Of a stretch of 64,000 bases of DNA, positions 51,998 through 61,522 are shown piece after piece. The translations under genes and the position numbers were made by a program. The stretch spans positions 22,358-86,357 of the forward strand of contig CAUZFZ010000023.1 of the NCBI GenBank assembly GCA_963579025.1, given 5' to 3'. The stretch comes from CAUZFZ01 sp963579025. GTDB taxonomy: Bacteria; Planctomycetota; Planctomycetia; Planctomycetales; Planctomycetaceae. How positions within the stretch are numbered: position 1 is the stretch's first letter; every line of letters starts with the position of its first letter. The notes beneath the pieces were generated by a model. The model did not search any database and was not told the DNA's origin. It was given only the letters and a program-made list of their open reading frames with translations.

Positions 51998-53509
51998 GGC
52001 ACGGCGCGACATGGCGACCGTTGGGACCAGCCCGGGAATCGACTCGTCGAGCGGAAAGTAGGGGCGTTTGAGGTTGCGGAACGAGGTACTCCGCACCGAT
52101 GCCGGCGTTGGCCCGGGTGTGTCCAGAATGTGGACGGCTCGCGCGATGTCTCCGTAAGCCAGACTGAAATTCATCGGGTTCTTGACGACGACGAAGCGGG
52201 CCGACGAAGCGTCCATGCCGACGGACTCATACTGCTCACCCCGCCAGTCGTACGTGCCGTGGCTGGCAATCATGATCTCGATCGAGCCGACGCGTACCAC
52301 CGCGGTCGTGCCCATGTTTCCGGTCTGGTCGTCCCAGATTCCGCCGCGGTAAGTAAACACCCCATCGGTGAGTCGCACGACTTCGCCAGTCACGGTGACG
52401 GGGTCACCCCAGCGTGGATCGAGTTGATGGCCGAGGCTCAGTGTCACGCTCGCACCGACTCCTGCCGCCTGACAGGCACTGGCCGCTGCCGCATCAACAA
52501 CGGGAACAAGGCACGCTTCGAGTGGAGCACATTCCAGCAATGCTTCGAGGGTCGCGACACTGTCACCGGATGCACCGCCACCGCAGCAATCGGCGGTTTC
52601 CACCAGCAGGATCGGTCCGCCGACAACCGACTGACTCAACCGAATCGCTTCCTCTGGCGTCACAACTTTCGGTTCCAGATCGAATCTTTTCAGCCAGTAC
52701 AGGGATGCGATCTCCGTTGCCACACGTACGGCCGTGTCTGCATCTCCATCGGTGATGACCAGCCCTCCGCCGCCCATGTCCGGCAGGTCCAGGTAGGGAT
52801 GCACCAGAAATGCACCGGTCGAATACACCGTTCCCTGTCGTTCGTGGGATTTGGCGAAGCGCATGACGTCGGCGAATGGACCGTCGCCTTCGGTCTGACC
52901 GTTGATGCCACCGACAATGACTGGAACTCGTGCATAGGCCATCACGGGTCGAAGCTGCCCGGTCAGGATGTCGAGCAACGCTCGCGCGCCGCGCTGCCCG
53001 GTCTCAAACGCGTCGCGATGCGGGTACGTTTCCCAGGCCAGCAACGCATCAGCATTCTGCACCATCCGCTCGGTCACATGCGCGTGCAGATCGAGAGTGG
53101 CAACGATCGGGATTTCCGTTCCGACTGTCTCTCGCACAGCCTGCAGCAGGTCTCCTTCCAGATCGCCTGCATTCGCAACGTCCGCCGCAGCCGAACCATG
53201 CAACGCCAGAAGTACACCGTCCAACGGAGCGCTCTGCTCGATCCTTTGCAGCAATTCCTGCTTAAGGTACCGGTAGCACTCCGCCGTGACCGGGCCACTC
53301 GGACACGCACTCGCCACCAGCAACGGAAAGACTTCGGTATCGTTTTGACCGAGCGTCTGCAGCATGCCCCCGACAGTGCCGCTGGACGCGTTCAGGAACT
53401 CGTCGCCAAATCGAAGCTCGGAACGACGAAACGTTTCCAGATCGGCCGGGATACCACCCAGATGATTGCACTCGATGAATAGAGAACCGACAGCAATTCG
53501 GTGAGGCAT
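51962..53509 (-). CDS. M81-family metallopeptidase (MlrC-like)
   Basis: 515 residues from ATG 53509 (MPHRIAVGSLFIECNHLGG); the frame reaches 53587. Conserved MlrC blocks are LHGSAAADVANAGDLEGDLL, TLDLHAHVTERMV and VETADCCGGGASGDS, which supply metal-binding His/Asp residues. MlrC hydrolyses linearised microcystin in sphingomonads; planctomycete homologues have unknown substrates. The protein has no obvious signal peptide, so it is likely cytoplasmic. Confidence 0.92.
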   Translation of the reverse strand: MPHRIAVGSLFIECNHLGGIPADLETFRRSELRFGDEFLNASSGTVGGMLQTLGQNDTEVFPLLVASACPSGPVTAECYRYLKQELLQRIEQSAPLDGVLLALHGSAAADVANAGDLEGDLLQAVRETVGTEIPIVATLDLHAHVTERMVQNADALLAWETYPHRDAFETGQRGARALLDILTGQLRPVMAYARVPVIVGGINGQTEGDGPFADVMRFAKSHERQGTVYSTGAFLVHPYLDLPDMGGGGLVITDGDADTAVRVATEIASLYWLKRFDLEPKVVTPEEAIRLSQSVVGGPILLVETADCCGGGASGDSVATLEALLECAPLEACLVPVVDAAAASACQAAGVGASVTLSLGHQLDPRWGDPVTVTGEVVRLTDGVFTYRGGIWDDQTGNMGTTAVVRVGSIEIMIASHGTYDWRGEQYESVGMDASSARFVVVKNPMNFSLAYGDIARAVHILDTPGPTPASVRSTSFRNLKRPYFPLDESIPGLVPTVAMSRRALIQQSAEVAND

Positions 53510-53610
53510 CGTTCGGTCCAGGTCAAATGAAGTAACCGCGTCACACCAGGATAGGATAGACTTCTGCCCGTTCAGAACAGGGAGCATTTGAATCGACTCT
53601 CATTTCAGTC

Positions 53611-53720
53611 AGGAAGGAAGGAACGTTAATTGACGCTAATCTCCGCTAATCTGAAGGACGGTCGTGCGGTCACTCATTAGCGTCAATTAGCGACTATTAG
53701 TGTTCCTGCTCCTCCTTCCT
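53611..53720. repeat. Composite inverted repeat upstream of a planctomycete cytochrome gene
   Basis: A perfect 14-base arm pair, TAATTGACGCTAAT at 53627-53640 and its reverse complement at 53676-53689, is flanked by an outer imperfect pair (AGGAAGGAAGGAAC at 53611 and GTTCCTGCTCCTCCTTCC at 53702). The word GCTAAT also recurs at about 53645. The element lies where a promoter for the 53758 gene should be. Confidence 0.75.
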
Positions 53721-53757
53721 TCCGCCGCAGCTTGAGTACGAATCACGAGGGTAATGG

Positions 53758-56382
53758 ATGAGGTCAGTTGCCGTTCAAGTCGTCGTGGGCGTTGTCGTGA
53801 GTCTCATGCTGGTCGATTCGCACGTTCTGTCGCGAGTCGTCGCCGCGGATACTCAGCCGACAGAACTGACATTCGAGAAGGACATCCTGCCAATCGTGAA
53901 GGCGAAATGCATCCGCTGCCACGCAGGTGTGGAACCCAAAGCCGGTCTGAACCTGACAAGTCCTTCGTCACTGCTGACCGGCGGAAAATCGGGCGCTGCC
54001 ATTCGCATCCGAGCCGCTGAATTCAGCCTGCTGTACGAGAAGGTCAGTTCCGGTGCCATGCCGCCTGTGGGGCAGAAGCTGACGGCCGAGGAAAAGGGGC
54101 TGATTCGCAAGTGGATCAATGCGGGTGCCAGCGGAGTCAGCAACGCGGCGGCGGTCGACAGGTCTGACGACATCAGTGAAGTCGACTTGTGGTCCTTCCA
54201 GCCGCCCGTGCGACCAGCCGTCCCGGATGTAACGAATCGCAGTCGGGTCAGGAACGCAATCGATGCCTTCGTGCTGAAGCGTCTGGATGCGCACGACCTC
54301 ACACTGGCTCCCGAGGCAGACCGATTAGTTTTGCTGCGTCGAGCATCGTTCGATTTGATCGGGCTCCCGCCGTCGCCGGAAGAAGTCGAGCAGTTCGTCA
54401 ACGACAAGCATCCCGATGCATACGCTCGCATGATCGACCGACTGCTGGCGAGTCCGCATTACGGCGAACGGTGGGCGCGTCACTGGCTGGATGTCGCTGG
54501 CTACACGGAATCCGCGGGCATTCTGAATGAGGACCGACGTCTGGCTCTGCCGTGGCGGTATCGCGATTACGTAATCCGCGCATTCAACAACGACAAGCCA
54601 TACGACCGGTTTCTGCTGGAACAGATCGCCGGTGATGAGCTGACTGACTACTGGGCCGCGTACGAGAACATGGAGCGACTGCCGGACGACGTGATCGAAG
54701 GCATCACCGCGACCGGCTTCCTGAGAACGGCCGCCGATCCCAGTCGTCCAGACTTCAAGACGATCAAGAACGCAGCCTCGCAATATTTCTACCCGACTCT
54801 GTTCGACACTCTGCAGATCGTGTGCTCGTCGACGATGGGACTGACGGTGCAGTGTGCACGATGCCACAGTCACAAGTTCGATCCGATTCCGCAGGTTGAT
54901 TACTACCGCATGCAGGCCCTGCTGACGACGGCGTATCGAACGGACAACTGGATTCCGCAGATGAATCGGCGGTTGCCGATCGCCACGAAACTGCAGCAGG
55001 CCGACGCCAGAAAACACAATGCGGAAGTCGACGCGAATTTGAAGAAGCTGAAGGTCGAGCTGACTGCGGCGAAGTCGAAGTTCACGCAGCGGCTGTTCGA
55101 TGAGCGATTGGCCGCGCTCCCCGCAGAAATCCGCGACGACGTTCGCGGAGCACTCGACGCGGCCAAGGCCAAACGCACGGAAGTGCAGAAGTATCTTGCC
55201 GAGAAGTTCGAAAAGAAATTGCGACCACAGGCCAAAGAACTCGACGCAGCACTGGCAACGTACTCGGACTACAAGAAGAGTGAAGGCGAACTGAATGGAA
55301 AGGTCGCGGCCGAAGAAGGTCGCCGCATCGTGTTTGACGAAGTCCGGGCACTTTATGACCAGCCGGGTGAAGTCACGACTCCCGTCCTGTTGCGTGGAGA
55401 CGCGCTGACTCCCGGACCGTCTGTCCAACCCGGAGTCATCTCAACCATCGAAACACCGCAGCCTTTCGAATGGACGGCGCCGAGTGATGGTGCAAAGACG
55501 AGCGGTCGTCGGCTGGCGTTCGCTCGCTGGTTGACTCAACCGGAACACCCGCTGACAGCCCGTGTGATGGTGAACCGCATCTGGATGCACCACTTCGGAA
55601 CCGGCATCGTGGACACACCAGACGATTTCGGCGTGTCCGGTTCCTCGCCGTCGCATCCGGAACTGCTGGACTGGCTGGCGACCGAGTTCGTCCGCAGCGG
55701 ATGGAGCATCAAGCACATGCACCGCCTGATTCTGGCATCCAGCTCATGGAGGCAGCACTCGCGTGTCGATGCGCAGCACCGCGAAGCTGGTGAGAAAGTC
55801 GATCCAGAAAACCGCCTGCTGTGGCGTCAGACAATGCGACGACTGGAAGCCGAGCCCCTGCGTGACGCATTCCTTGCGACATCCGGAACGTTGAGCACGC
55901 CTATGTTTGGTGCGTCGCAAACGGTCGCACGTCAGAAGGACGGTGAGGTCATCATCCCGGCGACTCAGGACCGAAACAGGCGATCTGTCTACGCCATGAT
56001 TCTCCGGCTCAATCCGGAGTCCATGCTGGAGGTCTTCGATCAACCGACGATCTCGGTGAACTGCACACAACGCACGACATCGACCGTATCGACTCAGGCG
56101 CTGACGCTGCTCAACAGTGACGGCATGATCCGCGCGGCCACCGCCTTTGCCGATCGCGTTCTCGCAGAGCAGCCGGACGCGCCGATAGATCGTGCAGTGC
56201 AGTCAGCATTTTCCAGAGGGCCGACGGATGAGGAACGCAGCGTGCTGGGCGAATTTCTGGCCGAGCAGACAAAGCGATACACCTCGCAGCCGAATACTGA
56301 CGCTGCCACCGCCCGAAAGAAGGCACTCGCAGATTTGTGCCATATGCTGTTGAGTTCCAACGAATTCGCTTACGTCGACTGA
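53758..56382 (+). CDS. PSCyt1-DUF1549-DUF1553 protein
   Basis: 874 residues from ATG 53758, with a signal peptide ending near residue 30. The planctomycete cytochrome C (PSCyt1) domain carries haem motif CIRCH (C51-H55). The DUF1549 region (about 150-370) contains HYGERWARHWLDVAGY and a second haem-like motif CARCH (C366-H370). A coiled coil of about 410-520 separates it from DUF1553 (about 590-860; NRIWMHHFG, STQALTLLN). Family members are extracytoplasmic and usually encoded next to DUF1501, as here. Their job is not established, though roles in breaking down surface polysaccharides or in sulfatase-like chemistry have been suggested. Confidence 0.95.
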   Translation: MRSVAVQVVVGVVVSLMLVDSHVLSRVVAADTQPTELTFEKDILPIVKAKCIRCHAGVEPKAGLNLTSPSSLLTGGKSGAAIRIRAAEFSLLYEKVSSGAMPPVGQKLTAEEKGLIRKWINAGASGVSNAAAVDRSDDISEVDLWSFQPPVRPAVPDVTNRSRVRNAIDAFVLKRLDAHDLTLAPEADRLVLLRRASFDLIGLPPSPEEVEQFVNDKHPDAYARMIDRLLASPHYGERWARHWLDVAGYTESAGILNEDRRLALPWRYRDYVIRAFNNDKPYDRFLLEQIAGDELTDYWAAYENMERLPDDVIEGITATGFLRTAADPSRPDFKTIKNAASQYFYPTLFDTLQIVCSSTMGLTVQCARCHSHKFDPIPQVDYYRMQALLTTAYRTDNWIPQMNRRLPIATKLQQADARKHNAEVDANLKKLKVELTAAKSKFTQRLFDERLAALPAEIRDDVRGALDAAKAKRTEVQKYLAEKFEKKLRPQAKELDAALATYSDYKKSEGELNGKVAAEEGRRIVFDEVRALYDQPGEVTTPVLLRGDALTPGPSVQPGVISTIETPQPFEWTAPSDGAKTSGRRLAFARWLTQPEHPLTARVMVNRIWMHHFGTGIVDTPDDFGVSGSSPSHPELLDWLATEFVRSGWSIKHMHRLILASSSWRQHSRVDAQHREAGEKVDPENRLLWRQTMRRLEAEPLRDAFLATSGTLSTPMFGASQTVARQKDGEVIIPATQDRNRRSVYAMILRLNPESMLEVFDQPTISVNCTQRTTSTVSTQALTLLNSDGMIRAATAFADRVLAEQPDAPIDRAVQSAFSRGPTDEERSVLGEFLAEQTKRYTSQPNTDAATARKKALADLCHMLLSSNEFAYVD

Positions 56383-56434
56383 CTCGCGTGATCGACGTGA
56401 CGTCAATCACACGGATAGAGAGAGTAGCTTAGCC

Positions 56435-57829
56435 ATGCATCACCTTTCCCGTCGTGACGCGCTGTGCCAGCTTGGTTCCGGATTCGGCGGGCTCGCACTG
56501 AGCACTCTGCTGGGCGAGTCGGCGAACGCGTCGTCGTCTCATTTGTCTGCTTCGCATTTTCAGCCGCAAGCGAAGGCCGTAATCCAGCTCTACATGCATG
56601 GCGGGCCAAGCCATGTCGACCTGCTGGATCCGAAGCCAATGCTGAATCGATTCGACGGAACAGCTCCGCCGGACGAAGTGGCCGATGACGAAAAGCGAAC
56701 AAAGAATCTGATGGGATCGCCGTTCCGATTCCGTAAGTGTGGTCAGAGCGGACTGGAGTTCTCAGAGATTCAGCCGTTCGTGTCGCAGCATGCCGATGAT
56801 ATTGCCGTGATCCGATCGATGTTCACCGAACATCGCAATCACGAGCAGGCAATCTGGATGGCGCAGACAGGCATGACCACGGCCGGGCGTCCGACTCTGG
56901 GCTCATGGCTGGCATACGGTCTGGGGTCTGAGAACCACAACCTGCCGGCGTTCGTGGCACTTCCGGACCCAGGCGGTGCGTCGGTCGATGGAGTTCGCAA
57001 CTGGTCAAGCGGCTGGTTACCGCCGCAGTATCAGGGCACAGTTTTCCGTGAGACCGGCAGTCCCGTGTTAAACCTTCAACCGAAGCAGCCGCGGCCACCC
57101 GGCATTGAAGACGCGCGGGCTCGACTACTTCGGCAACTCAACGACCGGCATCTCGCCTTGCGTCCGGGTGAGTTGGAGCTGGAAGCCCGTATCGGGACGT
57201 TCGAGCTGGCCGGGCGCATGCAACTGGCCGCGACCGACGCCCTCGATCTGTCTCAGGAAACCGAAGAGACGCAGAAGCTGTACGGAATGGATAACGCCAC
57301 GTCGAAGTCCTACGGCACACGCTGCCTGATGGCTCGCCGTCTGGTCGAACGGGGCGTGCGGTTTGTCTCCCTGTTCATGTCCGGGCAGCCCTGGGACACA
57401 CACTCGAACAACAACAGCGGCACAAAGAACTGCTGTCTACGCACGGACAAGGCAGTCGGCGGATTGCTGACCGACCTGAAGCGGCGTGGCCTGCTGGATT
57501 CAACACTGATCCTGTGGGGCGGCGAATTCGGTCGAACTCCAGCCGCGGAACAGCGGGGGCAGAAGTCCGCGTACGGCCGCGATCATCACCCGTACGGTTA
57601 CAGCGTGTGGCTGTCGGGCGGAGGCATCAAAGGCGGGCAGCATTACGGTGCCACCGACGACTTCGGCTACCGTTCCATCGAAAAGCGGACGCAAACCGCG
57701 AATCTGCACGCCACAATCCTGAAGCTGCTGGGCCTGGACCACGAATCACTCACCTGGTACCACAACGGTCGCGATGAACGCCTCACCGATGTCTACCCGG
57801 CTCGAGTCATTGACGAACTGATCGCCTGA
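56435..57829 (+). CDS. DUF1501 secreted protein paired with the PSCyt1-DUF1549-DUF1553 gene
   Basis: 464 residues from ATG 56435. A Tat-like LSRRDALCQLG is at the N-terminus. Landmarks are YMHGGPSHVDLLD, GGEFGRTP and GRDHHP. It follows the haem protein gene by 52 bases on the same strand, the standard operon order of this family pair, and differs from the other copies in the middle third. Confidence 0.93.
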   Translation: MHHLSRRDALCQLGSGFGGLALSTLLGESANASSSHLSASHFQPQAKAVIQLYMHGGPSHVDLLDPKPMLNRFDGTAPPDEVADDEKRTKNLMGSPFRFRKCGQSGLEFSEIQPFVSQHADDIAVIRSMFTEHRNHEQAIWMAQTGMTTAGRPTLGSWLAYGLGSENHNLPAFVALPDPGGASVDGVRNWSSGWLPPQYQGTVFRETGSPVLNLQPKQPRPPGIEDARARLLRQLNDRHLALRPGELELEARIGTFELAGRMQLAATDALDLSQETEETQKLYGMDNATSKSYGTRCLMARRLVERGVRFVSLFMSGQPWDTHSNNNSGTKNCCLRTDKAVGGLLTDLKRRGLLDSTLILWGGEFGRTPAAEQRGQKSAYGRDHHPYGYSVWLSGGGIKGGQHYGATDDFGYRSIEKRTQTANLHATILKLLGLDHESLTWYHNGRDERLTDVYPARVIDELIA

Positions 57830-57912
57830 CGCGGCCCGGCCAGGTTGATGTCTCACGCAAAACCTCGAAGACGCGAAGTGCTTCTGGTCAGTTCTTCGGA
57901 GCAGTGAGAAAC

Positions 57913-58035
57913 GATTGATGATTGGCGTATGTTGATTTGTGATTGACGAAGTGCCAGAAGCGGAGACCAGCTGGAGCGTTCGCACGTCTCCGATCCCTTC
58001 GACAATCAACACTCATCACTCGACAATCATCAATC
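57913..58035. repeat. Inverted repeat in intergenic gap
   Basis: GATTGATGATTG (57913-57924) is matched exactly by its reverse complement at 58024-58035, and a weaker inner pairing involves TGTTGATTTGTGATTG and CAATCAACACTCATCA. It fills much of the gap between two convergent DUF1501 genes and could end transcription of both. Confidence 0.65.
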
Positions 58036-58091
58036 AGTTTTACCGTCCACGATCCCGCCCTTGCGGGTGAATCAGAACAGGCTCGTGCGGC

Positions 58092-58560
58092 CTACGAAAC
58101 GCGGTCCAGTTCAGGAATCGCATTCCCGTCGTTGAGGATCGGTACGGGGCGTCCGGCGAAATTCACGATGGCCGTGTTTCCGTAATCGATGTTGAGATGG
58201 CGATAGATCGTGGCCAGGAAGTCGAGCGGACTGACCGGGCGATCAACGGGGTCTTCGCCATACCTGTCCGTCGATCCGATGACCTGCCCGGTGCGAATGC
58301 CGCCGCCGGCAAAGAGCATCGAGTTGGCTCGGGGCCAATGATCGCGTCCCGGCTGGACCGTGCCTTTGGGACGACTGGCAACTCCGCCGCCGCTGCTGGC
58401 GACGTTGGAGATTCTCGGCGTGCGACCGAATTCACCGGTCACGACAACCAGCACGCGCCGATCCAGTCCACGTGCGTAAACGTCTTCGATCAGAGCCGAC
58501 ACTGCCTGGTCAAGGTACGGTGCCCGATGGCTAATCGCTTCAAACACATGATGGTCGCCA
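58092..58560 (-). pseudogene. Truncated DUF1501 (C-terminal third only)
   Basis: The minus frame encodes DGDHHVFEAI, then VTGEFGRTP, GRDHWP and a normal DUF1501 C-terminus ending at 58092. Nothing before DGDHHVF looks like the family; the frame only continues through the neighbour's shadow to 58883. The missing N-terminal part includes the GGPSH motif. The remnant starts at the point homologous to HGDNHVF in the intact neighbour and directly after that gene's stop, so a deletion joined them. Non-functional unless used as a fused product, which I see no sign of. Confidence 0.75.
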
Positions 58561-60021
58561 TCAGAACAACTCGCGGAGTGGCTGACCGTTGCCTTCCACG
58601 ATGTAGAGTGGGCGACCTCGAGTGTCGAGATATGTCGAATCGAGCGGCACACGCATGTGCTTGTAGATCGTCGCGGAGAGGTCGGCTGGCGTGACTGGGC
58701 GGTCCTTGATCTTGCCGCCGTCGATATCACTTGAGCCAATGACCTGTCCGTGTCGCAGCCCTCCGCCAGCCAGGCACATGGACATGATGCTCGGCCAATG
58801 ATTACGACCGCCGGTGAATCCCTTCTGAGTGCCAATGATTGGCGAACGGCCAAAGTCGCCCAGAGCCAGCACCAACACATCATCCAGCATGCCGTTATCT
58901 TCGAGGTCGCCGACCAGTGTTGTGATCAGATGATCGAAGACAGGAAGGAGTGGTTTCAGGCCCGTCTCAATGCCGCCGAACACGTGATTGTCTCCATGAC
59001 TGTCCCAATCGCCGGCGTTGATCCCCATTGTCAGGTCGACCGTCACAAAGCTGACGCCGTGTTGGATCAGTCGGCGGGCCAGTAATGCCTGCTGGCACCA
59101 CAGGTGTTTGCCGTATCGATTTCGGGTGGCCTGCGGCTCGCGCGACAGATCGAATGCACTTTGAGCTTCGCCGCCCAGGACCATCTGGATCGCCTGGTCC
59201 TGGAAGTGGTCAGCCGCATCCAAAGCGCCCGACTGGTCGATGCCACTGCGAAGCCGATTGAGATTTTGAATCAGCTCATCACGTTCTCGAACGCGGTTGG
59301 TCGTCAGACCCTCCGTCAAGTCAAAGCGACCCGAGTTGTAAACATCCGTCGCTTGCTCGGTGAGGCGTCCGAAGCCCTTGTACTCGGGCAGTCCGGCGGC
59401 CCGATGTCCATTCATCGGGTCGTAACGCATTCCAATCATGCCGCCGCGGGCGATGTGTGCGGGATCACGATTGAAGGCGACGTACGGGGGCATGCCGGGT
59501 CGATTAGCGCCGTGGAACCGCGCGACCACTGATCCAATAGCCGGGTACATTTCCCCTTTCGGGTTGCGTCGCGGCGAGGCGTTGCTGTTCCCCGTCTGCA
59601 TCACCTTATTGGGAGAATGTTCGGAGCGTTTGGAATCCACCGAACGGATGAGGGTAAAGCGGTCCATCATCTCTGCCTGCTTCGGCAGATGCTCGCTGAT
59701 GTTGATGCCCGGAACGGCTGTTGAAATGGACGCGAACGGGCCGCGATTCTCTGCAGGACGCTCCGGTTTCGGATCCCACGTATCGAGCTGACTTGGTCCT
59801 CCGGCCATCCAGAGCAGGATCACAGCTTTACGACCGGTCGGTCGACTGACGTCCTGAGCGGTTGCCGGGCCGGCGTGTAATACGTTGGCTGCGCTCAGAC
59901 CCGACATCCCAGACAACCCCGCCGCCAGCATATGGCGGCGGGTGAGAATCGTCAGACCGTCCGCGTCGAGCGATCTGAGATCGGAAAACGCATGTCCGAT
60001 TCGACGAGTGGTGTCAGGCAT
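58561..60021 (-). CDS. DUF1501 secreted protein (intact, divergent motifs)
   Basis: 486 residues from ATG 60021. A Tat-like LTRRHMLAAGLSG sits near residue 27. Landmarks are GGPSQLDTWD, GDFGRSP and GRNHWP; these differ from the usual GGPSH, GEFGRTP and GRDHWP forms, so binding details may differ. The C-terminus (YIVEGNGQPLRELF) is complete and the stop overlaps the start of the truncated paralogue. Confidence 0.93.
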   Translation of the reverse strand: MPDTTRRIGHAFSDLRSLDADGLTILTRRHMLAAGLSGMSGLSAANVLHAGPATAQDVSRPTGRKAVILLWMAGGPSQLDTWDPKPERPAENRGPFASISTAVPGINISEHLPKQAEMMDRFTLIRSVDSKRSEHSPNKVMQTGNSNASPRRNPKGEMYPAIGSVVARFHGANRPGMPPYVAFNRDPAHIARGGMIGMRYDPMNGHRAAGLPEYKGFGRLTEQATDVYNSGRFDLTEGLTTNRVRERDELIQNLNRLRSGIDQSGALDAADHFQDQAIQMVLGGEAQSAFDLSREPQATRNRYGKHLWCQQALLARRLIQHGVSFVTVDLTMGINAGDWDSHGDNHVFGGIETGLKPLLPVFDHLITTLVGDLEDNGMLDDVLVLALGDFGRSPIIGTQKGFTGGRNHWPSIMSMCLAGGGLRHGQVIGSSDIDGGKIKDRPVTPADLSATIYKHMRVPLDSTYLDTRGRPLYIVEGNGQPLRELF

Positions 60022-60063
60022 GTTTTTGTCCGGTGAGGAATCGCAATTGCCTGCTCAGGCGTG

Positions 60064-60804
60064 CTATTCGCCGAGCAGTTTTGCGATCGTCGGCTCCATC
60101 GCGTCGGCCCACATTCGGTACCCGGCTTCCTGTGGATGCAGGAAATCGGGCATGATGGACTTCGGCAACACCCCTTCGTCATCCAGGAATGTCTTACTGA
60201 TGTCCAGATAGAAAACGGACTTATCGTCCGCAAAGTCTCTAATGATCGCATTGGTCGCGTCGTTGATCTTCCGCAGTTTGTCGGTCGGGTACGCACCTCT
60301 CGGGAAGATGGCCAGCAGCAGAATCTTGGTCTTGGGCTGGCGTTTCTGCAGTTCACCAATGATGGACTTGATCCCGGCCGCGGTTTCTTCGGCGGGATCC
60401 TGGCGGTGCCCGGTGTTGTTTGTGCCGATCATGATTACGGCCAGCTTCGGCGCGATCCCTTCAACTTCGCCATTCTGCAGACGCCAGATGACCTGTTCCG
60501 TGCGATCGCCGCTGTAGCCGATGTTGAACGCGTTGCGGTCGGCGTAGAACTCTTCCCAGACCTTCTTGCCTCGGTTTTCCCAACCGTGTGTGATCGAGTC
60601 GCCGATCATCAGCAGATCGACCTGCTTCTGAGCTTTGAGGTCCTTCAGCTTCTGCTCATGTCGCGGTCCCCACCACTTGACGGCCCACTTGGCCGTCTGG
60701 ACTTCCGGCGTAATCGCCTTCGGCTTTGCGTCGTCAGCGAACGCGATGCAGGACGATGAGACAACAAGAGCCAGAATACTGAAAACCTTTGTAACGCGTT
60801 TCAT
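60064..60804 (-). CDS. SGNH/GDSL-type hydrolase
   Basis: 246 residues from ATG 60804 (MKRVTKVFSI); signal peptide to about residue 23. The SGNH blocks are DLLMIGDSITHG (Ser70), the Gly block IGYSGDRTE, the Asn block IMIGTNN and the DFLHP block with the catalytic Asp and His. The resemblance to PAF-acetylhydrolase beta-like proteins suggests a periplasmic esterase, for example one that removes acetyl groups from sugars. It starts 42 bases downstream of nothing in particular: the DUF1501 gene follows it in the same direction. Confidence 0.92.
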   Translation of the reverse strand: MKRVTKVFSILALVVSSSCIAFADDAKPKAITPEVQTAKWAVKWWGPRHEQKLKDLKAQKQVDLLMIGDSITHGWENRGKKVWEEFYADRNAFNIGYSGDRTEQVIWRLQNGEVEGIAPKLAVIMIGTNNTGHRQDPAEETAAGIKSIIGELQKRQPKTKILLLAIFPRGAYPTDKLRKINDATNAIIRDFADDKSVFYLDISKTFLDDEGVLPKSIMPDFLHPQEAGYRMWADAMEPTIAKLLGE

Positions 60805-60905
60805 GAATAAGTCCTGCCTGCGGGAGTTGTGATCGACTATTCGGGTGTAGCAGGAGTCGATGCCGGAGATCAACTGTCCCCCGCAAAGCCGCTACAGCAT
60901 TTCAC

Positions 60906-61502
60906 TTAAATCTCGGCACGTCGTTGTCGATACAAGGCCGGATTGATGACACTCGTCATCATCTGCGTATCGAGTGGACGCGCCAACAACTTAATCACAC
61001 GTGCCAACTGCGGTTCCGGATTGTGCAGCAAATCGTTGTAACTGACCGTCGCGTAACTGAAACTCGGCTGCTCGATCATCCATCGTTCCACCTCATCAAG
61101 TTGACGGCGATAGCCTGCGATCAACGCGTCACGCGACAGCGCAGCTCCGACGGCGGCCGATCGCTCAAGCATGGCCCGCTGGGAATCGATCACTTCCTCC
61201 ATGTCACGCTCGAGCATCACGACGCGATACTCTTCGCTCGGCGGCAAATGCGGCAATAGCGCGTAAATGACCTTCACAACCCTGCCGCGTGCCAGCGCTA
61301 CCCACGCAGCATCGCGGGACGTGTGCCTCACCGGAGCATACTCGAAATAGCCGCTTGGATTGTCCTTGTCGGCCGGACGCGAGTCATCCGAGAGCAGTGT
61401 CAGGCCACCTGCCTCAAGCATCTTCATCATCAACGACGTTCCCGACCTCGGCGGGCCGGAAACCACGGTAATAAACTCGTTGGTCGTGTCGTCACTGTTC
61501 AT
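60906..61502 (-). CDS. Sulfotransferase-like P-loop protein
   Basis: 198 residues from ATG 61502. The N-terminus has ITVVSGPPRSGTSLMMKMLEAGG, the 5'-phosphosulfate-binding P-loop of sulfotransferases. A second conserved block is YRVVMLERDMEEVIDSQ, in the place of the 3'-phosphosulfate-binding segment (RDP..). The protein is shorter than most sulfotransferases (about 250-300). It lies between a glycosidase-like and an esterase gene, consistent with modifying or using sulfated glycans; this link is inference. Confidence 0.85.
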   Translation of the reverse strand: MNSDDTTNEFITVVSGPPRSGTSLMMKMLEAGGLTLLSDDSRPADKDNPSGYFEYAPVRHTSRDAAWVALARGRVVKVIYALLPHLPPSEEYRVVMLERDMEEVIDSQRAMLERSAAVGAALSRDALIAGYRRQLDEVERWMIEQPSFSYATVSYNDLLHNPEPQLARVIKLLARPLDTQMMTSVINPALYRQRRAEI

Positions 61503-61522
61503 TGGCTGTCGTCGAAATGCAG

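Noticed and set aside
52130..53482. 450-codon plus-strand frame
   Set aside because: It is antisense to the M81 peptidase gene, whose conserved blocks fix the coding strand.
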